Origin: Polynucleobacter cosmopolitanus
GTDB taxonomy: Bacteria > Pseudomonadota > Gammaproteobacteria > Burkholderiales > Burkholderiaceae
NCBI RefSeq assembly: GCF_002224225.1
Contig: NZ_NJGG01000002.1
Location: 1-64,000 of the forward strand
Reading direction: 5' to 3'
DNA: 64,000 bases
The notes below the pieces were generated by a model. That model made no database searches, had not been told where the DNA came from, and was given only the letters and a program-made list of their open reading frames with translations. Shown here in pieces: positions 57,884 to 64,000 of this stretch. Position 1 is the stretch's first letter. Every line of letters starts with the position of its first letter. The position numbers were made by a program, and so were the translations under genes.

Positions 57884-57925
57884 GCGGGTCTTTGTTAGCT
57901 ATTTATTCGCTGATCAATGATTGGC

Positions 57926-60094
57926 TTATTTTTGAGCCAAACGAATTTGCTCTAGAACATCCTTGGCTGATGCTGGAATTGGTGTACCAGGCCCATAGAT
58001 GCCTTTCACGCCAGCTTCGTACAAGAACTCATAATCTTGACGTGGAATCACACCACCCACAAAGACGATGATGTCATCAGCGCCCTGCTTTTTAAGTTCC
58101 TGAATGATGGCCGGTACCAAGGTTTTATGACCTGCAGCCAAAGTAGAAATACCCACCGCATGCACATCGTTCTCGATGGCTTGGCGCGCACACTCTTCTG
58201 GCGTTTGGAACAAAGGCCCCATATCAACGTCAAAGCCTAAATCTGCAAAAGCTGTGGCCACCACTTTCGCACCGCGGTCGTGACCGTCTTGACCTAATTT
58301 GGCAATCATCACACGTGGGTGACGGCCTTGATCTTTAGCAAATTCAGCGATTTCTGTTTTTAATTTTTCCCAGCCTTCTGCTGAGTCATAAGCAGCTGCA
58401 TACACACCAGTCACCTTTTGAGTATCGGCGCGATGGCGCCCGTAAACTTTTTCCAATGCATCAGAAACCTCACCCACTGTTGCGCGCAAACGAATGGCAT
58501 CGATTGCAAGAGCCAATAAGTTACCAGTGTTGTTTTCTGCTGCGGCTGTCAGCGCATCCAAGGCTGCCTGAACTTTTTGACTGTCACGCTTTGCTCTGAC
58601 ATCTTTTAAACGAGCAATTTGTGAATCACGAACCTTGTTGTTATCAATATCCAAGATATCAATTGGATCTTCTTTGCCGAGCTTGTATTTGTTAACGCCA
58701 ACAATCACATCTTTGCCAGAATCGATACAAGCTTGCTTTTCAGCAGCGGCGGCTTCAATTTTGAGTTTGGCCCAACCACTTTCAACCGCTTTGGTCATGC
58801 CACCCATGCCTTCAACTTCTTGAATGATGTCCCATGCTTTATCAGCCATGTCTTGCGTGAGCTTTTCCATCATGTAAGAACCAGCCCAAGGATCGATCAC
58901 ATTGGTGATGTGAGTTTCTTCTTGAATGATCAACTGGGTATTACGCGCAATGCGTGATGAGAACTCCGTTGGCAAAGCAATCGCTTCATCAAATGAATTG
59001 GTGTGCAATGACTGTGTGCCACCGAATACAGCTGCCATCGCTTCAATCGTGGTTCTAACAACGTTGTTGTAGGGATCTTGCTCTGTGAGTGACCAGCCTG
59101 AAGTTTGGCAATGCGTTCTCAACATCAATGACTTAGGATTCTTTGGATTGAATTCCTTCATCACACGCCACCACAACAAGCGAGCAGCTCTTAATTTAGC
59201 GACTTCTAGATAGAAGTTCATACCAATGGCAAAGAAGAAAGATAGACGACCAGCAAAGCCATCCACATCCAAACCTTTGCTCAAGGCAGTTTTTACGTAC
59301 TCTTTACCATCAGCGATGGTGAAAGCCAATTCCAAGGCTTGGTTCGCACCCGCTTCTTGAATGTGATAACCAGAAATAGAAATTGAATTGAACTTGGGCA
59401 TCTTTTGAGAGGTGTACTCAATGATGTCGCCAATGATGCGCATCGATGGCTCTGGTGGGTAGATGTAAGTATTACGCACCATGAACTCTTTCAAAATATC
59501 ATTTTGAATAGTTCCTGATAACTGATCCTGACTCACGCCTTGCTCTTCAGCTGCAACCACATAGCCAGCCAAAATTGGTAATACGGCACCGTTCATGGTC
59601 ATTGATACAGATACTTTGTCCAATGGGATTTGATTGAACAAAATCTTCATGTCTTCTACTGAATCAATCGCCACACCCGCTTTACCTACATCGCCGGTCA
59701 CACGAGGATGGTCAGAGTCGTAGCCACGATGAGTGGCCAAGTCAAAAGCAACTGAAACACCTTGACCACCTGCAGCCAAAGCTTTGCGATAAAACGCATT
59801 GGATTCTTCTGCGGTTGAGAAACCAGCATATTGGCGAATCGTCCAAGGACGAACGGAGTACATCGTTGCCTGAGGACCGCGCACAAATGGCTCAAATCCA
59901 GGCAAGGTGTTAGCAAAGGGCAAACCTTCGGTATCAGCTGCTGTGTAAAGCGCCTTTAATTTAATGTCATCGGGAGTATCCCAGCCTAAAGCATCAACAT
60001 TGCCATTGGGAGCAGATTTGGCAGCAGACTTTTCCCAGGCTTCAAGACTTGGGTTAGAAAACTCGGGCCATGGGCTCTTTGTGGTTTTACTCAT
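57926..60094 (-). CDS. mcm: Methylmalonyl-CoA mutase (single-chain)
   Basis: B12 enzyme converting (R)-methylmalonyl-CoA to succinyl-CoA. 722 residues, the homodimer type. TIM-barrel with [27 protein letters not shown] and the C-terminal cobalamin domain [15 protein letters not shown] (His ligand DxHxxG). First gene of the mcm-meaB-pccB-pccA-VOC operon and divergent from the GntR gene. Confidence 0.97.
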   Translation of the reverse strand: MSKTTKSPWPEFSNPSLEAWEKSAAKSAPNGNVDALGWDTPDDIKLKALYTAADTEGLPFANTLPGFEPFVRGPQATMYSVRPWTIRQYAGFSTAEESNAFYRKALAAGGQGVSVAFDLATHRGYDSDHPRVTGDVGKAGVAIDSVEDMKILFNQIPLDKVSVSMTMNGAVLPILAGYVVAAEEQGVSQDQLSGTIQNDILKEFMVRNTYIYPPEPSMRIIGDIIEYTSQKMPKFNSISISGYHIQEAGANQALELAFTIADGKEYVKTALSKGLDVDGFAGRLSFFFAIGMNFYLEVAKLRAARLLWWRVMKEFNPKNPKSLMLRTHCQTSGWSLTEQDPYNNVVRTTIEAMAAVFGGTQSLHTNSFDEAIALPTEFSSRIARNTQLIIQEETHITNVIDPWAGSYMMEKLTQDMADKAWDIIQEVEGMGGMTKAVESGWAKLKIEAAAAEKQACIDSGKDVIVGVNKYKLGKEDPIDILDIDNNKVRDSQIARLKDVRAKRDSQKVQAALDALTAAAENNTGNLLALAIDAIRLRATVGEVSDALEKVYGRHRADTQKVTGVYAAAYDSAEGWEKLKTEIAEFAKDQGRHPRVMIAKLGQDGHDRGAKVVATAFADLGFDVDMGPLFQTPEECARQAIENDVHAVGISTLAAGHKTLVPAIIQELKKQGADDIIVFVGGVIPRQDYEFLYEAGVKGIYGPGTPIPASAKDVLEQIRLAQK

Positions 60095-60145
60095 TATTTC
60101 TCCACCGATATATTTAATAAATTAACAATATTGAATCTCTTGGGC

Positions 60146-60174
60146 TTGACATATACCTGACAAAAATGATTAAA
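60146..60174 (+). promoter_or_regulatory. Predicted promoter of the GntR regulator
   Basis: Consensus -35 TTGACA (60146-60151), 17-base spacer, -10 ATTAAA (60169-60174). The start site would be within a few bases of the ATG at 60188, and no ribosome site is present, so the message may be nearly leaderless. Confidence 0.5.
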
Positions 60175-60175
60175 T

Positions 60176-60195
60176 GTATTCATAATTATGAATAC
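60176..60195. promoter_or_regulatory. Perfect 20-base palindrome over the GntR start codon
   Basis: GTATTCATAATTATGAATAC is symmetric over all 20 bases and includes the ATG of the regulator. A GntR dimer bound here would block its own transcription and could affect the divergent mcm operon. Confidence 0.65.
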
Positions 60196-60832
60196 AAAAA
60201 TATCATTAGCGCCTAGGCCATTATACGAGGAAGTAGCCGAAAGGTTAAGAAATAGTATTTTCTCGCACGAATATGCCCCAGGAGCCTGGATCGATGAACA
60301 AGCGATTGCAGCTGAATATGGCATCAGCCGCACACCTATGCGTGAAGCTATCAAGGTTTTGGCCGCCGAAGGCTTGATAACAATGAAAATGCGCCGCGGC
60401 GCCTACGTGACTGAGGTCAGCAAGTCTGATTTAAACCAAATTTTCACGATTCTCGCCCTTCTCGAAGGTCAAGCTTGCCGTGAAGCAGCCACCAAGGCAA
60501 CTGAACGCCAGCTAGAAGACCTCGACTCAATACACTTAAAACTAGAAAGAGCCGCTGCCGACCGAGATTTAGATGAGTTTTTCGTGATTAATCAGTCTTT
60601 TCACGAGAAAATTCAAGAAATCTCGAGTAATCCATGGATGAAACGCACGATCGATGACCTTAAAAAAGTTCTGAAACTGCAACGCAGAGATTCTTTAAGT
60701 AAACGCGGCAGGATGGAAAGCTCATTGTTAGAGCACCGCAAGATACTCTCCGCCCTTTTGGCCAGAGATCCTGATTTATCAGAAAAGTTGATGAAAGAGC
60801 ATTTCTTACAGGGTCAGCTAGCAGCCAAGTGA
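60188..60832 (+). CDS. GntR-family (FadR/FCD type) regulator of the propionate operon
   Basis: 214 residues. N-terminal winged helix: PLYEEVAERLRNSIFSHEYAPGAWIDE, AAEYGISRTPMREAIKVLAAEGLI, RRGAYVTEVS. C-terminal FCD ligand domain (helical, EFFVINQSFHEKIQEISSNPW with metal-site His). Divergent from mcm, so probably controls the operon in response to a pathway acid or CoA ester; the ligand is unknown. Confidence 0.9.
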   Translation: MNTKISLAPRPLYEEVAERLRNSIFSHEYAPGAWIDEQAIAAEYGISRTPMREAIKVLAAEGLITMKMRRGAYVTEVSKSDLNQIFTILALLEGQACREAATKATERQLEDLDSIHLKLERAAADRDLDEFFVINQSFHEKIQEISSNPWMKRTIDDLKKVLKLQRRDSLSKRGRMESSLLEHRKILSALLARDPDLSEKLMKEHFLQGQLAAK

Positions 60833-60891
60833 AATTGTTTCTGTTGGTGAGTTTTACTTAGTTAGTTTTACTTAGTTAGTTTTTTATCCAT

Positions 60892-60919
60892 AAAAAAAGC
60901 CGCTTAAAGCGGCTTTTTT
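60892..60919. terminator. Bidirectional terminator
   Basis: AAAAAAGCCGCTT and AAGCGGCTTTTTT with a very short loop, between convergent GntR (+) and cytochrome c (-) genes. Immediately upstream, AGTTTTACTTAGTT is repeated twice in tandem (60850-60877). Confidence 0.88.
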
Positions 60920-60947
60920 GTTTGAGCTGATTAGGTCAGCAGTTTTC

Positions 60948-61298
60948 TTACTTCTTAACCACCAAATTACCAGGCAAGCTAGCGATGTAAGCAGCCATGT
61001 CTTTTAGATCTCTGTCTGAGAACTGAGCCACTTGGCCAGCCATGATCGCATTGCTACGACCAATGTTTGGATTGTTAGTAACCTTGTAGGCTTTCAAAGC
61101 AGCATAAAGATAATCGGCGTGCTGACCAGCCAACTTAGGGTACTCAGCAACGACTGGTTTGTTCATGCCTTCACCGTGACAAGCTGCACAGTTACCTTTG
61201 ACCAAAAGCTCTTGACCTTTTTTAAGGTCAGCCGCTTGGGCAGTTACTGCAGTCATTGCGATAGAGGCCGTTGCGATAGCAATCAAAATATGTTTCAT
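60948..61298 (-). CDS. Periplasmic monoheme cytochrome c
   Basis: 116 residues. Signal peptide MKHILIAIATASIAMTAVTAQAA, haem motif CAACH in LVKGNCAACHGEGMN, and axial Met in AIMAGQVAQFSDRDLKDMAAYI. Class I c-type cytochrome of the c553/c4-half type. 15 bases downstream of a second similar gene; probably an electron carrier to a terminal oxidase. Confidence 0.9.
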   Translation of the reverse strand: MKHILIAIATASIAMTAVTAQAADLKKGQELLVKGNCAACHGEGMNKPVVAEYPKLAGQHADYLYAALKAYKVTNNPNIGRSNAIMAGQVAQFSDRDLKDMAAYIASLPGNLVVKK

Positions 61299-61313
61299 GT
61301 CGACTTCTCCCGC

Positions 61314-61673
61314 TTATTTCAATTTATTGATGGTTGTTGCTGATGTCTGAGCAGAGTAGTAAACCGCTAGGTCAGCCATGTCTTGATCTGTTAGTGAACC
61401 AGCAATACCACGCATGGTTGGGTGCTTACGCTCACCTTTTTTGTAAGCTTGCAAAGCAGCCACGATGTACTCAGCGTTCTGACCACCAATCATAGGCACG
61501 GTGTAAATCTCAGGGAAACTTGAGCGGTAGCCAGGAATTGCATGGCAACCAATACACATCGCCACTTTTGATTCAGCAGCTTTAACATCGCCCTTAACAC
61601 CTTGGGCATTCACAGTACCGGCCAAAGTCATGGCGGCAACAGCAACAAATAGTAGTTTTTTCATAGTGACCAA
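61314..61673 (-). CDS. Periplasmic monoheme cytochrome c
   Basis: 119 residues. Signal peptide MVTMKKLLFVAVAAMTLAGTVNAQ (MKKLL may be the true start), haem motif CIGCH in AMCIGCHAIPGYRSSFPE, and axial Met in HPTMRGIAGSLTDQDMADLAVYYS. First gene of the two-cytochrome operon; the pair may work together like a split di-haem c4. Confidence 0.9.
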   Translation of the reverse strand: MVTMKKLLFVAVAAMTLAGTVNAQGVKGDVKAAESKVAMCIGCHAIPGYRSSFPEIYTVPMIGGQNAEYIVAALQAYKKGERKHPTMRGIAGSLTDQDMADLAVYYSAQTSATTINKLK

Positions 61674-61888
61674 ATATTGAGTTAGATCAAAAAATTCTTC
61701 GATGCGAGTATAGCGGATGAGAGGGAAAAATGGGTTCAGAAATTAGAATTTTTAGAGTTTTTTCCCAACAAAACCTGCTAAAAAGCTCAAAATACTTTAA
61801 ATCAACTACAAACTTCATGAAATATTAGTTTTACTAAGTCATGGTCTTGGCATCGCAATACAATGACGCATTATTTAGGAGAACCTTG

Positions 61889-62347
61889 ATGTCGACAATC
61901 GCACAACGCTTAAAAGAACTTCAAATTGAGTTACCGACTGCTGGTGCTCCAGCGGCCGCTTATGTGATGTCAGCTCAAACTGGCAACACCCTATTTTTAT
62001 CTGGTCACATCGCTAAAAAAGATGGTAAGCCTTTGGTGGGTAAATTGGGTTTGACCATGAACACTGAAGAAGGCAAATTGGCTGCACGCAGCATTGCGAT
62101 TGATTTGATGGCCACCATGCAAGCTCATCTTGGCAATTTGGATCGTGTGAAGCGCATCGTTAAAGTGATGAGCTTGGTCAACTCTACAGAAACATACACA
62201 GAGCATCATTTGGTGACGAATGGTTGCTCTGAATTATTGTTTGAAGTTTTTGGTGAAGCTGGCAAACATGCACGCAGCGCCTTTGGTGTGGCACAGATTC
62301 CTTTGGGCGCTTGCGTTGAAATTGAATTGATTGCTGAAGTTGAGTAA
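61889..62347 (+). CDS. RidA/YjgF-family protein
   Basis: 152 residues from ATG 61889, with AGGAGA six bases upstream; an earlier in-frame ATG at 61841 lacks a ribosome site. Pattern NTLFLSGHIAKKDGKPLVGKLG ... NLDRVKRIVKVMSLVNST and GKHARSAFGVAQIPLGACVEIE is the longer RidA subgroup. The key Arg of enamine deaminases is present in ARSAFGVAQIPLGA. Deamination of reactive imines is likely; the substrate is unknown. Confidence 0.88.
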   Translation: MSTIAQRLKELQIELPTAGAPAAAYVMSAQTGNTLFLSGHIAKKDGKPLVGKLGLTMNTEEGKLAARSIAIDLMATMQAHLGNLDRVKRIVKVMSLVNSTETYTEHHLVTNGCSELLFEVFGEAGKHARSAFGVAQIPLGACVEIELIAEVE

Positions 62348-62365
62348 ACCTGATCACTTAATTTT

Positions 62366-63328
62366 TTACTTCACAAAGTAACTGGCCAGCCAAATATAAA
62401 CCGGTATCCCCACGATGATGTTTAAGGGGAATGTGATGCCCAATGAGGTACCCATGTACAACGCGGGATTAACTTCGGGCATCGCGTGACGCAAGACCGC
62501 TGGCACAGCAATGTATGAGGCACTCGCTGCGAGAATCATCAACAAGACTGTATCGCCCAAAGCCACGCCAAACATCAAACACAAAGCCAAGGCTGCCATT
62601 GCGTGAACCGGTGGCGCGATGAAGCCATACAAAAAGGTGATGGGCGGCTTACCTTTCAGCTCGCCAATACTTCTGGCAGCAACCAAGCCCATGTCGAGCA
62701 AGAAAAATGCCAACAGTCCTTTGAACAAGTCGATTGAGAATGGCGCCATGACTTTGAGTCCAGCCTCACCAGAAATGATGCCAACCATCAAAGATCCTAA
62801 AAGTAATAGCTGGCCACCATCTGTGAATGATTCATGAAGAATTTTCCCAATCGGCGTGTGCCCTGTTTTATCACCAGAGCGCTGCAGTCGAATTCTGTTG
62901 GCGAGCACAATCGCAATGATGATCGCTGGTGACTCCATCAAGGCCATCGCAGCAGCCATGTGACCACCGTAGGCAATGCCATTTTGATCGAGTACTTGAG
63001 TCGCTGTGATGAAAGTCACCGCACTCACAGAACCGTAGGCAGCAGCGATCGCTGCCGCATCTAATTTATCTAACTTTTGCTTAAGTAAGTTATATCCAAC
63101 CAAGGGCACTGCAATTGCAAGTGCAATGGCCAAGCCAAGACTGATCGCAATTTCTGGGGTAAAGCCTGATTTATTGAGGGCAAAACCGCCCTTCAATCCC
63201 AAGGCCATCAGTAAATAAAGGGACAAGAAACGTGATATTTGCTGAGGAATCTCTAAATTAGAGCGCACCAATCCTGCAAAGATGCCGAAGATGAAAAACA
63301 GAATGGATGGGTCAAGAAGATTGGTCAT
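62366..63328 (-). CDS. Sodium-dependent bicarbonate transporter-like permease (SbtA/DUF897)
   Basis: 320 residues from ATG 63328, with AGGAA six bases upstream; an ATG at 63367 is rejected. About ten hydrophobic segments, starting MTNLLDPSILFFIFGIFAGLVRSN, with LPAVLRHA-like and NPALYMGTSLGITFPLNIIVGIPVY segments typical of SbtA-like permeases. Divergent from a LysR regulator with a shared palindrome. Confidence 0.85.
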   Translation of the reverse strand: MTNLLDPSILFFIFGIFAGLVRSNLEIPQQISRFLSLYLLMALGLKGGFALNKSGFTPEIAISLGLAIALAIAVPLVGYNLLKQKLDKLDAAAIAAAYGSVSAVTFITATQVLDQNGIAYGGHMAAAMALMESPAIIIAIVLANRIRLQRSGDKTGHTPIGKILHESFTDGGQLLLLGSLMVGIISGEAGLKVMAPFSIDLFKGLLAFFLLDMGLVAARSIGELKGKPPITFLYGFIAPPVHAMAALALCLMFGVALGDTVLLMILAASASYIAVPAVLRHAMPEVNPALYMGTSLGITFPLNIIVGIPVYIWLASYFVK

Positions 63329-63378
63329 GATTTTTCCTTTGGCGCCATGATAAAAATACTCATACATAAAGTAAAATC

Positions 63379-63397
63379 GTATTTATGATATAAATAC
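63379..63397. promoter_or_regulatory. Palindromic operator between the SbtA-like gene and lysR
   Basis: GTATTTATGATATAAATAC has perfect 8-base arms and a 3-base centre, with a T-N11-A pattern expected of LysR sites. It lies 41 bases before the lysR ATG and 51 before the permease start. Confidence 0.6.
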
Positions 63398-63437
63398 ATA
63401 GATAAAAGTCTATGACCACATTGATGAGCGAATACCC

Positions 63438-64000
63438 ATGAACATCACCTTCAGACAATTGCGCCTTTTCTTAGCGCTTGCAGACACAGGCAGTGTCAGC
63501 TCTGCCGCCAGGGTTCTTCATGTGACCCAACCCACTGCCTCGATGCAGTTAAAGGAAATCACGGAAGCCGTGGGCCTGCCTTTGTATGAAGTTGTCTCTA
63601 GAAAGGTCTATTTGACCGAAATGGGCCATGAATTGGCCAGATGTGCCAGAGCCATTGTGGGTGAATGGGAAAACTTTGAACAACAAGCAGATGGCTTAAA
63701 GGGTTTCACCAGAGGAAAACTCAAAGTGGCGGTGGTCAGCACTGCCAAATATTTCATCCCAAGATTATTGGGAACGTTTTGTGCCAAATACCCAGACCTG
63801 GATATTTCTTTAGAGGTCTTGAATCGTGATGGCGTGGTGAAGCGCTTAGAAGAAAACTTAGATGATCTTTACATCATGTCTCAACCACCGCTGAACTTGG
63901 ATATTGAAGATGAAATCTTCATGCCCAATCCCTTGGTCTTAGTCGCGCCAAAAAATTCTCCAATGGCTAAGAAAAAGATGATCGATATTGCCAGCTTAAA
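63438..64000 (+). CDS. LysR-family (CbbR-like) regulator, 3' end outside window
   Basis: The first 187 residues are in the window. N-terminal HTH MNITFRQLRLFLALADTGSV, SSAARVLHVTQPTASMQLKEI, then the substrate domain beginning RGKLKVAVVSTAKYFIPRLLGTFCAKYPDL, which is characteristic of CbbR/CysB-like LysR proteins. No ribosome site is strong; ATG 63438 follows AATACCC. Divergent to the SbtA-like permease, so likely its regulator. Confidence 0.9.
   Translation, partial: MNITFRQLRLFLALADTGSVSSAARVLHVTQPTASMQLKEITEAVGLPLYEVVSRKVYLTEMGHELARCARAIVGEWENFEQQADGLKGFTRGKLKVAVVSTAKYFIPRLLGTFCAKYPDLDISLEVLNRDGVVKRLEENLDDLYIMSQPPLNLDIEDEIFMPNPLVLVAPKNSPMAKKKMIDIASL

Noticed and set aside
60094..60354. 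86-residue minus frame antisense to the GntR gene
   Set aside because: It overlaps the regulator's conserved HTH region on the other strand and has no start signal; treated as shadow.
60850..60877. Tandem 14-base repeat AGTTTTACTTAGTT as an attachment site or iteron
   Set aside because: Only two copies next to a terminator, with no integrase, origin genes or tRNA nearby.

Overview
The window looks like a chromosomal segment of a betaproteobacterium of the order Burkholderiales with moderate-to-low G+C. The gene content and order (pha cluster with phaR, tig-clpP-clpX-lon, a propionyl-CoA/methylmalonyl-CoA operon, aceB next to tsaB-rimI) and the protein sequences point to a freshwater Polynucleobacter-like heterotroph. 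The genus is an inference; the order is much safer. No phage, insertion sequence, integrase or CRISPR array was seen.

Layout. 1-8995 (minus) is the N-terminal 2998 residues of a giant two-partner-secretion adhesin that runs off the left edge; it is open in one frame throughout. Its transporter tpsB (8995-10746) lies directly upstream and overlaps it by one base. A membrane-anchored LuxR-type regulator (11055-12161) follows, with an AT-rich, gene-free stretch (12162-12844) and palindromes that may link regulator and adhesin. 12845-25048 is housekeeping: a spermidine-synthase-like methyltransferase, purL, the divergent ybbA/tesA pair, an orphan membrane histidine kinase, a PpiD-like chaperone that seems to lack the parvulin domain, tRNA-Val and lon. 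25299-26039 holds a RelE/HigB-like toxin-antitoxin pair and a MazE-tail-like mini-ORF inserted between lon and clpX. clpX, clpP, tig, mscL and an FKBP isomerase follow, then a poorly described toxin-antitoxin-like pair (30624-31221), ispF/ispD, mfd, serB, and a BrnT-type toxin with an Xre-type partner (37038-37680).

37751-43496 is the polyhydroxyalkanoate region (phaC, phaB, phaR, rimO, thiolase, all minus). 43639-50710 holds pgeF, rluD, bamD, alr, lplT, a degenerate uracil-DNA-glycosylase-like protein, rimI and tsaB. aceB (malate synthase) is next. 52772-60094 is a complete propionyl-CoA to succinyl-CoA operon (mcm, meaB, pccB, pccA, VOC protein) divergent from a GntR regulator whose start codon lies inside a perfect palindrome. 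Two small cytochromes c, a RidA-family protein and a bicarbonate-transporter-like permease divergent from a LysR regulator (cut by the right edge) close the window.

Taken together, the metabolic genes allow use of C2 and C3 units (malate synthase, propionyl-CoA carboxylation, methylmalonyl-CoA mutase) and carbon storage as PHA. The most unusual material is the composite adhesin with its local regulator, and the three compact toxin-antitoxin-like loci sitting in intergenic gaps of a housekeeping stretch.
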